NCBI GenBank assembly: GCA_964016415.1
Contig: OZ024667.1
Span: 1-64,000, forward strand
Reading direction: 5' to 3'
Origin: Erwinia sp.
GTDB lineage: Bacteria; Pseudomonadota; Gammaproteobacteria; Enterobacterales; Enterobacteriaceae
Length of the DNA stretch: 64,000 bases
This document shows positions 8,841 through 18,467 of this stretch, piece after piece. Numbering within the stretch: position 1 is the first letter of the stretch; every line of letters starts with the position of its first letter. Made by a program: the position numbers and the translations under genes. The notes under the pieces are model-generated. The model was not told where the DNA came from, searched no databases, and was given only the letters and a program-made list of their open reading frames with translations.

Positions 8841-8878
8841 CTTAACGTGGTTTTTTACACGAATGGACCTCAAACCCC
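8841..8878 (-). repeat. Tn3-family terminal inverted repeat, right
   Basis: This 38-bp sequence, CTTAACGTGG to AAACCCC, is the inverted partner of 3265-3302. vapC sequence begins directly after it at 8879. Confidence 0.9.
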
Positions 8879-8966
8879 TATTAAGGTTGAAGCGTTCTCT
8901 AACGTGTTCAGGCTTGTTCTTGATAGTGAAAATGCAGATGTTGGTATCAAGCATGAATTTCAGCAT
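8879..8966 (-). pseudogene. vapC: VapC toxin gene truncated by Tn3 element
   Basis: The frame starts MLKFMLDTNICIFTIKNKPE, the N-terminus of PIN-domain ribonuclease toxins with the first catalytic Asp (LDTNI). It is cut after 29 codons at the transposon end. The start codon overlaps the vapB stop (TGATG), the usual coupled arrangement. The remaining catalytic acidic residues of the PIN domain are gone, so no toxin activity is expected. Confidence 0.85.
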
Positions 8967-9193
8967 CAGAAACCTTCCCTCTCCTGCTCAGGGGGCTGTT
9001 CCCGGCTGCTCATGAAATCGGTGCTGACGCATTCGCCATTAAACCAGCTATCCCAGCTCTCTCCGGCCGGCGTAATGAGCCTGCTTCTGCCAACGGCAAT
9101 AACTTCGACGTGTTTCACGCCTGCCGGAAAGGAAATCGATTTAGGCAATCTGACGGCCTGGGTCCGGTTACTCAGGAAAAGTGTTGTATACAT
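8966..9193 (-). CDS. vapB: VapB/VagC-type antitoxin
   Basis: This 75-aa protein has an N-terminal SpoVT/AbrB-type DNA-binding domain (TLFLSNRTQAVRLPKSISFP, then VEVIAVGRSRLITP) and a C-terminal toxin-neutralising tail (WDSWF, then DFMSSREQPPEQ). It matches the VapB/MvpA/VagC group that sits between traD and traI on many IncF plasmids. The operator at 9211-9231 lies just upstream. With vapC truncated, it is an orphan that could still repress its promoter or neutralise a related toxin elsewhere in the cell. Confidence 0.85.
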   Translation of the reverse strand: MYTTLFLSNRTQAVRLPKSISFPAGVKHVEVIAVGRSRLITPAGESWDSWFNGECVSTDFMSSREQPPEQEREGF

Positions 9194-9210
9194 GGCGGCC
9201 TTCTTATCTT

Positions 9211-9231
9211 GGATATACGTGTTGTATATCC
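9211..9231. promoter_or_regulatory. vapBC operator
   Basis: GGATATAC and GTATATCC, 5 nt apart, form a perfect 8-bp inverted repeat 17 nt upstream of the vapB start. A further GGGATATACG half-site-like sequence lies near 9261. AbrB-type antitoxins bind such AT-rich palindromes for autoregulation. Confidence 0.6.
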
Positions 9232-9310
9232 AGTATGGGGTGGCAGGGTGTATCTGTCAAAGGGATATACGCCTGAATTTTATTGACGGCAGCCGGGGAG
9301 GATATACCGG

Positions 9311-12300
9311 ATGATGAGCATCGGCTCGGTTAAATCCGCCGGAAGCGCGGGTAATTACTACACCGACAAAGACAACTACTACGTCATCGGCAGTATGGGG
9401 GAGCGCTGGGCCGGAAAGGGCGCTGAAGCGCTGGGGCTCTGCGGCGGGGTAGACCAGAAGGTCTTTACCCGCGTGCTTGAAGGCCGTCTTCCGGACGGCA
9501 GCGACCTCAGCCGGACTCAGGATGGCACCAATAAGCACCGCCCGGGCTACGACCTGACCTTCTCCGCGCCCAAAAGTATCTCGGTAATGGCCATGCTGGG
9601 CGGCGATAAGCGTCTTATTGAGGCTCACAACCGCGCGGTGGAAACCGCCCTTAAGCAGGTGGAGGCGATGGCCTCCACGCGGGTAATGACAGATGGTAAG
9701 AGTGAGACGCAGCTCACCGGCAATCTGGTGATGGCGCTGTTCAACCACGACACCAGCCGTGACCAGGAGCCGCAGCTGCATACCCACGCCGTGGTGGCCA
9801 ACGTGACCAGGCAGGGTGTCGAGTGGCGCACGCTCAGCACCGATACGGTGGGCAAGACCGGATTTATCGAGAACGTCTACGCAAACCAGATAGCCTTTGG
9901 CCGCCTGTACCGTGCCGCGCTGAAGGATGACGTCACGGCGATGGGGTACGAGAAGCAGACGGTCGGTAAACACGGCATGTGGGAGCTTAAAGACGTCCCC
10001 ACTGAGCCCTTTTCGAGCCGCAGCAAAGCCATTCAGGCGGCGGTCGGGGAGGATGCGTCCCTCAAATCCCGCGACGTGGCGGCGCTCGACACCCGCCGGT
10101 CCAAGCAGAAGGTGGACCCCGAACAGCGCCTTGTGGAGTGGATGCAGACGCTGAAGGAGACCGGATTTGATATCCGGGCATACCGTGAGGCGTCAGACCA
10201 GCGCGTGCAGAAGGGAGGCGTTCCCGTTACCGCCTCTGAGACGCCTGACGCCGGCGCCGCCGTCGGCCTGTCAGTCGCGATGCTGAGCGACCGGCGGGCG
10301 CGGTTCACGTACTCCGAACTGCTGGCCACCACGATCGGGCAGCTGCCCGCGCAGGCGGGCATGGTGGAAATGGCGCGCGAAGGCATCGATGCCGCGATAC
10401 AGAACGGGCAGCTTATCCCGCTGGACAAAGAGAAGGGGCTGTTCACCTCAAACATCCACGTACTGGACGAGCTGTCGGTGTCGGCCATGACCCGTGACCT
10501 GCAGCGAACGGGGCAGGCGGACATTTATCCGGATAAGGGCGTAACCCGCAGCCGGCCATACGGCGACGCCGTGAGCGTGCTGGCGCAGGACCGTCCCCCG
10601 GTGGCCATCATTTCGGGTCAGGGCGGGGCGGCCGGCCAGCGTGAGCGCGTGGCGGAGCTGGCCATGATGGCGCACGAGCAGGGGCGTGACGTACAGATTA
10701 TCGCCGCCGACAGGCGTTCACGCAGCGCCCTTATGCAGGATGAGTTCCTCAGCGGTGAGCATATCACCGACAGGCGGGGGCTGACGGAGGGCATGATTTT
10801 TACGCCCGGCAGCACGCTGATTGTCGACCAGGGGGAAAAGCTGACCCTGAAGGAGACGCTCACGCTGCTCGACGGCGCGCTGCGCCACAACGTCCAGCTG
10901 CTGATTGCCGACAGCGGCCAGCGAACCGGGACCGGCAGCGCCCTGACCGTGATGAAAGAGGCCGGAGTAAACACGCTGGCGTGGCAGGGCGGTGAGAAGA
11001 CGCAGGTCTCGGTTATCAGCGAGCCCGACCGGCGGCAGCGCTATGACCGCCTGGCCGCGGACTTTGCGCGCAGCGTTCGCGCCGGGGAACAGAGCGTGGC
11101 GCAGGTCTCGGGACCGCGCGAGCAGGCGGTGCTTGCAGGCATTGTCCGCGAGGCGCTTAAGGCGGGAAAGGTGCTGGGCGGGCGCGAGGTCAGTATCACC
11201 ACGCTGGAGCCGGTCTGGCTCGACAGCCGCCATCAGCAGGTGCGCGACCACTACCGGGAGGGGATGGTCATGGAGCGCTGGAACGGCGAAGCGCGCACCC
11301 GGGAGCGCTTCGTCATTGACCGCGTGACGGGCCGCAACAACAGCCTGACGCTGCGCAACGCGCAGGGGGAGACGCAGGTGACCCGCCTGTCTGAGCTCAA
11401 CAGCAGCTGGTCGCTGTACCGCACCGGCACGCTGCAGGTGGCCGAAGGCGACCGCCTGGCGGTGCTGGGTCAGGCGCAGGGGGCGCGGCTGAAGGGGGGT
11501 GATACGGTGACCGTTAAGGCGCACGGGGAGGCGGGGCTCGTCGTCAGCCTGCCCGGTCGTAAGGCTGACGTGGTCCTGCCCGCCGGCGACAGTCCGTTTA
11601 CGGCGGCGAAGGTGGGCCAGGGCTGGGTGGAGTCACCGGGCCGCTCGGTAAGCGACAGCGCCACGGTCTTCGCCTCGCTGTCGCCGCGCGAGCTGGATAA
11701 CACCACGCTGAACAAACTGGCGCTCAGCGGTCCGCAGGTGCGGCTTTATTCCGCGCAGATGGCGCAGAAGACGACGGAGAAGCTGTCGCGGCAGTCCGCC
11801 TGGAGCATCGTGTCTGAACAGATTATGGATGCGTCCGGGCGCGGGCGTCTCGGGGATGCCCTGGCTCACCAGAAGGACAGCCTGCACACGCCGGCGCAGC
11901 AGGCTGTCCATCTGGCCATTCCATCACTGGAAGGTAACGGCCTGGCGTTCACCAGGCCGCAGCTGATGGCCGCCGCGAAAGACTTTGCGCAGGGCAGCCT
12001 CAGTCTGCAGGCCATCGAAAAGGAGGCGGAACGTCAGGTGCGCAGCGGCGAGCTGCTGTCGGTGCCGGTATCGCAGGGAAACGGCCTGCAGCTGCTGGTC
12101 TCCCGGCAGTCATACAACGCCGAAAAAAGCATCACCCGGCACGTCCTTGAGGGAAAAGAGGCCGTCTCCCCGCTGATGGCAGGGGTGCCGGACGCGCAGC
12201 TGGCGGGGCTGACTGACGGACAGCGCAACGCCACGCGCATGATACTTGGATCCACCGACCGTTTTACCCTGGTACAGGGCTACGCGGGGGTGGGTAAGAC

Positions 12301-14560
12301 CACCCAGTTCCGGTCGGTCATGTCGGCCATCGGTACGCTCCCGGCTGAGCAGCAGCCCCGCGTTATCGGCGTGGCCCCCACCCACCGGGCGGTAAGTGAA
12401 ATGCGCGACGCCGGCGTGCCGGAATCGCAGACGCTGGCGGCCTTTATTCACGACACGCAGCAGCAGCTGCGCGGCGGCGAACGGCCTGACTTCAGCAACG
12501 TGCTCTTCCTGGTGGATGAAAGCTCGATGGTCGGCAACGCCGACATGGCGAAAGCTTACGGTCTGATTGCCGGGGACGGCGGTCGTGCGGTCTCCAGCGG
12601 CGATACCGACCAGCTGCAGTCCATTGCGCCCGGCCAGCCCTTCCGCCTGCTGCAAAAGCGCAGCGCCATCGACGTGGCGGTGATGCAGGAGATTGTGCGC
12701 CAGACCCCTGAGCTGAAGCCCGCCGTCTACAGCCTGATTAACCGCGACATTGGCAGCGCCCTGACGACCATAGAGCGCGTGGCGCCGGCACAGGTGCCGC
12801 GTCAGGCGGGCGCATGTCGGCCGGACAGCTCCGTCATGGAGTTCAGCCGCGAACGGGAGCATGCCATCGCGTAGGCGGTGGCATCCGGTGACCTGACGCC
12901 CGGGGAGCAGCCGGCAACCTTGCTGGAGGCCATCGTGAAGGACTATACCGGGCGTACGCCAGAGGCGCAGGCGCAGACCCTTGTTATCACGGCCCTGAAC
13001 GCCGACCGCCGCCAGGTGAACGCCATGATCCACGATGCCCGTCGGGATGCCGGCGAGGTGGGTGAGAAAGAGGTCACGCTGCCGGTGCTGACGCCCGCGA
13101 ATATCCGCGACGGCGAGCTGCGGCGCATGGATACGTGGGAGGCATCCCGCGACAGTCTGGTCCTGCTGGACCGCACGTATTACAGCATTGCGGCGCTGGA
13201 CAGGGATGCGCACCTGGTGACGCTGAAGGATGCGCAGGGCAACACCCGCAGCCTGTCGCCGGCGCAGGCGGCGACGGAGGGCGTCACGCTCTACCGTCAG
13301 GACGCCATAGCCGTGTCGGAAGGGGACCGGATGCGCTTTTCGAAAAGCGATAACGAACGGGGCTTCGTGGCCAACAGCGTCTGGTCGGTCAGTGAGATAA
13401 AAGGTGACAGCGTCACGCTGACAGACGGCAGGCAGACCCGCACGGTTAACCCGGCTGCGGAGCGTGCGGAGCAGCATATCGATCTGGCCTACGCCGTCAC
13501 CGTCAACGGCTCTCAGGGGGCGAGCGAGCCGTTCTCCATCTCCCTGCAGGGTACGGAGGGCGGGCGCAGGAAGATGGTGAGCTTTGAGTCAGCCTACGTG
13601 GCGCTGAGCCGCATGAAGCAGCACGCCCAGGTCTACACCGACAACCGGGAGAAATGGGTGGCCGCGATGGAGAAGTCGCAGGCGAAAAGCACGGCGCATG
13701 ACATTCTGGAACCCCGCGGGGACCGGGCCGTCGCGAATGCCGCCCGCCTGACGGCGACGGCAAAAGCGCTGGGTGAGGTGCCTGCCGGTCGCGCTGCGCT
13801 GCGCCAGGCCGGGCTGCAGCCCGAAAGCTCAATGGCGAAATTTATCTCGCCGGGGCGGAAATACCCGCATCCGCACGTGGCGCTCCCGACCTTCGACCGC
13901 AACGGCAGGCAGGCGGGCGTCTGGCTGAGTACCCTGACGTCCGGAGACGGGCACCTTAAGGGATTCGCTGGCGAAGGTCGGGTGATGGGCAGCGGGGACG
14001 CCGCGTTTGCCGGCCTGCAGATGAGCCGCAACGGGGAGTCGCTGCTGGCGCCCGATATGCCGACGGCGGTGAAGCTGGCGCGGGAAAATCCGGACAGCGG
14101 GGTGGTGGTACGGCTGCCCGGCGGAGAGGGGCGCCCCTGGAATCCCGGTGCCATTACCGGGGGGCGGATCTGGTCAGATGGCGTTCCGGACGATGTGGTC
14201 ACCTGTACGCAGCGCGGCGAAACGCTGCCGCCGGAGGTGCTGATGCAGCAGTCCCGGGAGGCTGAGGTACAGCGGGAGCTGGATAAGCGCGCAGAAGAGG
14301 CAGTCCGTGAAATGGCCCGCAGCGGCGACGGGCCGGCCGGAGGGGCTGACGTCGCCGTGCAGGATGTGATGCGGGATACGGACCGGGTAAAAGAAATGCC
14401 GCCATCCCCTGTCACGCTGCCGGATGCGCCGGAAGAGCGCCGTCGGGATGAGGCGGTGTCACAGGTGGTGCACGAGAGCGCGCAGCGGGACCGCCTGCAG
14501 CAGATGGAGCGCGAGACGGTGCGCGTCCCTGAGCGTGAAAAGACCCTGGGAGGAGACTGA
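9311..14560 (+). pseudogene. traI: F-type TraI relaxase/helicase with amber stop
   Basis: The frame spans about 1,749 codons, close to F TraI (1,756), but has TAG at 12872-12874 (codon 1188) and continues in the same frame after it. N-terminal relaxase: MMSIGSVKSAGSAGNYY with the paired tyrosines, a second YY downstream, and the metal site LHTHAVVAN. A degenerate helicase-like domain follows (SGQGGAAGQRERVAEL), then the active RecD-like helicase: Walker A GYAGVGKTT with Lys at codon 996 and Walker B LVDESSMV. Motifs V (AVTVNGSQGAS) and VI (FESAYVALSRMKQH) lie beyond the stop. A truncated product would keep the relaxase and lose DNA unwinding. ATG 9311 follows GGGGAGG. Confidence 0.9.
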
Positions 14561-14561
14561 A

Positions 14562-15252
14562 ATTCGGGCTGAAAACCATCCGTTATTCCCCCTGGTTGTG
14601 GCGGCCGACTGCTGGCTGCAGCGTCTGCTCATATGGACGCCGGGGCAGGCTGACCTGATTAAAACCGTGGCGCTGCTCCTGATGGTGGGAGACCACCTCA
14701 GCATGCTGTGCGGGCTCAATAACGACTGGCTTCGCCTGGCCGGGCGGGGAGCGTTTCCGCTGTTCGGCCTGGTGTGGGCCCTGAACCGGCTCTGGATATG
14801 GGCGGGGGTGGCGCAGGGCGGCTGGATACTGGCGGGGCTGCGTCCGGACCTGGGCAATATCCTGTTTGCCTTCGCGGTCAGCGGTCAGGCGCTGGCGCTG
14901 ATGCAGCGGCACGGACCCCGCATCTGGCCCCTGTCACTGATGCTGGTGCTGGCCTGGCTTCCCTTCTCGGGGGGCAGCTATGGCCCTGCCGGCGTCATGA
15001 TGCTGCTGCTGGCCTGCGGGGTCTGCATGACGGGGAGGCGCACGACGCGCACGGGGCTGGCATGCTGTCTCGCGCTGGCCATGCTGGCCTGCGGACGGCG
15101 CGGCTCTTGCCATTGCGGGGCTGGTGATACCCGGCATAGTCCTGACGGTGCTGAGCCGCACCTGCAGTCGGGTCACGCGTTTCTGGCCACGGGAGTTTTT
15201 CCCGCTGTTCTACGCCGCGCACCTCGCCGTTATCGGACTGATCGCGATGTAA
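14562..15252 (+). pseudogene. traX: TraX pilin acetylase, frameshifted
   Basis: TraX is the inner-membrane protein that N-acetylates F pilin. The first part matches well: WLQRLLIWTPGQADLIKTVA, then LAGRGAFPLFGLVWALN, then GNILFAFAV, with several hydrophobic spans. Around 15095-15105 the frame is lost. The expected C-terminus (FWPREFFPLFYAAHLAVIG) resumes in another frame and ends at TAA 15250-15252. No ATG fits the start; AGGAG at 14551-14555 is ideally spaced for ATT 14562, a rare initiation codon. The traI stop overlaps this leader. With the tra operon missing the gene has no obvious substrate. Confidence 0.8.
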
Positions 15253-15319
15253 CATCAGCCGGTTCAGGATAAGGTAGAGTAGTGCGATAACGATGAAACA
15301 GACGTATCCGGAGGAAAAA

Positions 15320-15994
15320 ATGAAAGAGCAGGGGCGCCCCACGCTGACGCTGCGCCGTAAAGCGGCACCTGAAGGTCAGGACAGCGGCAATGACGGCGGT
15401 GAGGAGCGACAGGCGGGGACGGTCAGCGTAAGGCGCAGAAGGACCGGCGTGGTAAACGCCGCGCCGGCCAGAAGGGAAAAGCCGCAGGTTGCGGATGAGA
15501 AGGCGCTTCAGGCGCAGGATAAGGCGGCCCGGAAAGCGGAGAGGGCCCGTCAGTGGGCGGAGGAGCAGACAAGGGTGTGCGCGGCGCTGAAGGCTGAAAG
15601 GCACAGGCCTGCTCCAGAGCCTGTGTACCGGAAGGTGATGCCGCCTGATGACGCGCTCGCGCTCCTGGAGGGCTGCTGGCCCGCCCTGGTGGTGGAGGGA
15701 AAACCGCAGCTTCTGGCGGTCGGTATCCGGGAGGCGATGCTGGCAGACATTCGTGAGCGCGGGCTGGGTATCTCCGGGAAGGCGCTGAAGCGCTGCCTGT
15801 CGGCGATAACCCGTTCAGAGGTATACCTCAATGAGATGACGGCGGGTGCCTGGCGTAAAAACCTTGCCGGAGAACCGGTAGCGCAGGTGGGAGTGGACGA
15901 TGCTGCCTATGCCGCAAAGCGTAAGGCACAGGAAAGCAGGAAGCGACAGCGCAGGGCGACCAGGGAGAAAGCCGCCTGCGGGGTGACGAGCTAA
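15320..15994 (+). CDS. finO: FinO fertility inhibition RNA chaperone
   Basis: This 224-aa ProQ/FinO-domain protein has a long basic N-terminal region (lysine/arginine-rich, residues 1-95) and then the FinO core: LEGCWPALVVEGKPQLLAVG, IREAMLADI, LKRCLSAITRSEVYLNEM and GAWRKNLAGEPV. FinO protects FinP antisense RNA and promotes FinP-traJ pairing, repressing tra expression. ATG 15320 (MKEQGRPTLTLRRK) is preferred over 15293 because GGAGG sits just before it and FinO proteins begin this way. It follows traX as in F/R100. Its traJ target is not in the window, so it may act only on other plasmids. Confidence 0.9.
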   Translation: MKEQGRPTLTLRRKAAPEGQDSGNDGGEERQAGTVSVRRRRTGVVNAAPARREKPQVADEKALQAQDKAARKAERARQWAEEQTRVCAALKAERHRPAPEPVYRKVMPPDDALALLEGCWPALVVEGKPQLLAVGIREAMLADIRERGLGISGKALKRCLSAITRSEVYLNEMTAGAWRKNLAGEPVAQVGVDDAAYAAKRKAQESRKRQRRATREKAACGVTS

Positions 15995-16022
15995 ACGCGA
16001 TATACAGCACCACTCAGACCGG

Positions 16023-16062
16023 ACGAAAACGACGGAATATAACGAATTTCTGTCGTTTTCGT
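16023..16062. terminator. inverted repeat downstream of finO
   Basis: ACGAAAACGAC (16023-16033) and GTCGTTTTCGT (16052-16062) form a perfect 11-bp stem 28 nt after the finO stop, with an AT-rich loop. It is the likely transcript end for traI-traX-finO. The remaining gap to 16350 holds no supported gene. Confidence 0.5.
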
Positions 16063-16350
16063 TGCCCGCCACCGAATGAATATAACCAAATCTGCTCATG
16101 GATGTTTCGTTATGCCGGTTATGAAGCAGGTCGGCATTACATCCTGGGGAAGTTGCTTCATTCAGTTCAAATTCAAACCTGCACCATGTCTGTTATGGTC
16201 TTATATATAAATAACGTCATTATTATCACCGGCTCAGCCAGAGTAACAATTGAAAGGGTGTGCGTGGTAAATATGCGCGGAAAATCACGAATACGAAAGG
16301 GAGGGGAATAAAATGGTGAAGATAACGATTGAATATCGGGAGGGAGCGTA

Positions 16351-16971
16351 ATGATGAAAGCCGGCGCAGTGTTGTTCATTGTATCCCTGCTGATACTGGC
16401 ATGCCTTCTGACCCGCGTACTGCCGGTAAGACGGTCACGTTCTCCGCTTATCAGACGACTGAAGGAGGCGGGCATCAGGCCGGGTGACACCGAAAAACTG
16501 ATGGCCGGCGGCGTTTTCTGGAAGCGTCAGTCGCAGCTGATGACCGACCGGGAGGTGCATTTTATGCAGGGGCTCTTCCGGACGGTGGACATGAGGCGGT
16601 GGTATCTGTGCCCGCAGGTCAGGGTGGCTGATGTCGTGCAGATTACGCCGCGCGTCAGGGGCCGGAGCCGGACGTGGTGGAAGCTTTTTCACATGGCGGC
16701 ACGGTGGCACTGTGACGTGGTTATCGTTGACCGCAGGACGTTTCGCGTGGTGGCCGCTGTGGAGCTCGATGATGCGTCCCATCTGAAGAAGAGTCGCCGC
16801 AGGCGTGACATTCTGCTGGACGAGGTCATGCGCCAGGCGGGCCTGCCGCTGCTTCGAAGCCGCGATGCCCGTGAGCTGCAGGGAATGATACGGGACTTTC
16901 TGAAAGCGTACGCGGCTGAAGCCGGAGTATCCGGTGAGTCAGATGCCGTCACTCAGCAAAAGGCGGGCTGA
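16351..16971 (+). CDS. membrane-anchored DUF2726 protein
   Basis: The 206-aa protein has one N-terminal membrane segment (AGAVLFIVSLLILACLLTRV) and then a cytoplasmic DUF2726-like domain: a basic linker, FMQGLFRTVD, CDVVIVDRRTF, VVAAVELDDASH, RRRDILLDEVMRQAGLPLLR. The D...E-x-D pattern with the following RRRD helix resembles the restriction-endonuclease-like fold, so a nuclease role is plausible but unproven. GGAGGGA precedes ATG 16351. Such genes commonly follow finO on related plasmids. Confidence 0.7.
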   Translation: MMKAGAVLFIVSLLILACLLTRVLPVRRSRSPLIRRLKEAGIRPGDTEKLMAGGVFWKRQSQLMTDREVHFMQGLFRTVDMRRWYLCPQVRVADVVQITPRVRGRSRTWWKLFHMAARWHCDVVIVDRRTFRVVAAVELDDASHLKKSRRRRDILLDEVMRQAGLPLLRSRDARELQGMIRDFLKAYAAEAGVSGESDAVTQQKAG

Positions 16972-17167
16972 ATGATTAAATTAAGATGCGCTTAAATTAC
17001 TCCCTGCCCGTATCAGTCCGGAAATAAAAATTCCACACTAAGAAATTGCGATTTAATACTTGTAATTACAAATTAGCTGAATTTCAGCGATAAGCTTGTG
17101 CTGGTTTTTAATTACTATCCCTCGAAAGTTAAGTGTGAACTTCAGTTTTTAATTGAAAAGGTGATGC

Positions 17168-17269
17168 ATGAAATTAACTAAATATACCCTAATGGTGTTT
17201 TTCTGCTGTCTGATTTTACTGTTTGCCTGTCTGGCAATAAGCAGCGTTCAGTCTGAGGGGGTGGTTTGA
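17168..17269 (+). CDS. 33-aa hydrophobic membrane peptide
   Basis: MKLTKYTLMVFFCCLILLFA and a short polar tail make a single membrane segment preceded by a positively charged N-terminus, with AAAGG 6 nt before the ATG. Its stop overlaps the TTG start of the next gene, so it may act as a translational coupler. The form resembles small Hok/Gef- or TisB-like membrane peptides, but no antisense RNA is evident, so no toxin claim is made. Confidence 0.45.
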   Translation: MKLTKYTLMVFFCCLILLFACLAISSVQSEGVV

Positions 17270-17760
17270 AAACATATGTGTTGATGAGCATGCCGTTATT
17301 TCTCTGGATGGTTTATCAGCGCGTTACTGCGATGACTGAAAAGGCCCGCCCCCGTGAAAGCGATGAAGTCACCTTCATGATGATGGTGGAGCAGGTACGG
17401 CAATATGAAGAGGCAGAGCGCGTGGCCGGTGGCAGCCGGCTTCTGAAAGGCATTCTTGAGTGTCGCGGGGTGGCACGGGCGATAAGGCGGCCTGAGTGCG
17501 AAGACGCATCCCTGACGCTCAGCCGTGTGGCTTACATTGAGCAGCTGATGAATGCCCTGGTTCCCGGGCTGTGCAGGAGAATGCCGGAAGGTGAGCGGCA
17601 GATGTGGATGCGGATGCTGAACGAACCGGCCCCTGGGGAAGGCGCTGCAGGTGAGCGCCGCACCGGAAAACCCGCCATTCAGGCCGCGCCGGGGAATGAG
17701 GGGGAGGGGTTGCGCCTGGTATCCGGAGATGCGGAGTGGATGGAAGGAGGTAAACCATGA
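17266..17760 (+). CDS. hypothetical protein, 164 aa
   Basis: TTG 17266 is the likely start: it follows GAGGGGGTGG and overlaps the previous stop by 4 nt. An N-terminal hydrophobic stretch (YVLMSMPLFLWMVY) may anchor the protein. The rest is helical and charged, rich in Arg, Glu and Met, without motifs I recognise. The stop overlaps the next ATG (ATGA). It belongs to a run of five small genes (17168-18772) that read as one operon. Confidence 0.6.
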   Translation: MKTYVLMSMPLFLWMVYQRVTAMTEKARPRESDEVTFMMMVEQVRQYEEAERVAGGSRLLKGILECRGVARAIRRPECEDASLTLSRVAYIEQLMNALVPGLCRRMPEGERQMWMRMLNEPAPGEGAAGERRTGKPAIQAAPGNEGEGLRLVSGDAEWMEGGKP

Positions 17761-18194
17761 GTTTCTTCAGCTACTTTCGTCTCCGCGCCGCGCAGCAGGT
17801 GCTGTGCGTCTCTTACAGCGTGCCGGTGGCGCTATTCCTGACGACGGCGTTCTCGTCATTCGGTACGTGGTCCGTTTCGTTGTTCTGGGCATGCCTTACG
17901 GCATTGATGGTACTCACATGGGGCGGGCTGGCGCTGTACACGCGGGAGACTGACCGGGTTCGCAAGCTTGCTGCCTCGCGGGAGGCCACCATCCGCAAAG
18001 GTAAATGTGTCGTTGTGGCCAGGATGAAGGCGCATGAGAAGGCACAGCTGATGTGGGAGGTGCTGCAGGACGATGATGTTGTCCGCCGTCAGCTGCAGGC
18101 GTGGGGGCGCTGCATCCTGCGTTATCTGACGCTGAGCTTCCGGTATCTGCCGTCTGTCGTTCTGATGGCCGCCTGCCTTGTGTTCTGGCTGTAG
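17757..18194 (+). CDS. hypothetical membrane protein, 145 aa
   Basis: Three hydrophobic segments are visible: about residues 15-35, 37-60 and 125-145 (FRYLPSVVLMAACLVFWL). Between them is a cytoplasmic basic helix region (RKLAASREATIRKGKCVV). GGAGG lies before ATG 17757, which overlaps the preceding stop. It has no family I can name. Translational coupling to its neighbours suggests a shared membrane-associated function. Confidence 0.6.
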   Translation: MSFFSYFRLRAAQQVLCVSYSVPVALFLTTAFSSFGTWSVSLFWACLTALMVLTWGGLALYTRETDRVRKLAASREATIRKGKCVVVARMKAHEKAQLMWEVLQDDDVVRRQLQAWGRCILRYLTLSFRYLPSVVLMAACLVFWL

Positions 18195-18206
18195 CCTGAA
18201 GAGGGC

Positions 18207-18467
18207 GTGAAGCTGGTCGAATCTATCAGGAAGTGCCCGCCTGAAAGCATTGTCCGGTGGGCCGCGGGAGGGCTGACTTCAATGTATCTCATCACCGGGC
18301 TGGGCTGGATAACGTGTGACATCGTTCTGAACCGCCTTCCGGTTAACTGCTTTCGCGAAGCACTGCTGGCGAAAGTGGCGGCGTATCAGCAACACAATGG
18401 CGATGCGTCCTTTTCTTGTTCGGATGCGGCGGCTGTGAATGCTGAACTCAGGGAGGGCGGAAAATGA
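18207..18467 (+). CDS. hypothetical small membrane protein, 86 aa
   Basis: It starts at GTG 18207 after AGAGGG. One hydrophobic segment (GGLTSMYLITGLGWITCDIV, about 25-44) is followed by a soluble tail with a possible disulfide pair (NCFRE, FSCSD). The stop overlaps the ATG of the next gene. The function is unknown. Confidence 0.5.
   Translation: MKLVESIRKCPPESIVRWAAGGLTSMYLITGLGWITCDIVLNRLPVNCFREALLAKVAAYQQHNGDASFSCSDAAAVNAELREGGK

Larger units (their letters stand above)
3265..8878. mobile_element. Tn3-family transposon 1, with accessory genes
   Basis: Both ends are 38-bp inverted repeats starting GGGGTT and ending TAAG (3265-3302, and 8841-8878 in reverse). The element holds tnpA (leftward), a res region, tnpR (rightward) and three passenger genes: a zinc-ribbon protein, a GT14-type glycosyltransferase and a YmgB-like protein. 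Flanks do not match as a 5-bp duplication (TCTGA on the left, TATTA on the right). Each flank is a truncated gene (DUF932 and vapC), which points to an adjacent deletion or recombination after insertion. tnpA and tnpR each contain one in-frame stop, so the element is probably immobile unless helped in trans. Confidence 0.9.

Noticed and set aside
9257..13832. Long antisense frames across traI
   Set aside because: Artefacts of GC-rich third positions on the opposite strand of a conserved gene.
17168..17269. Hok/Sok-type toxin-antitoxin locus
   Set aside because: The peptide resembles Hok only in general form; no antisense promoter, mok frame or typical mRNA folding was found.
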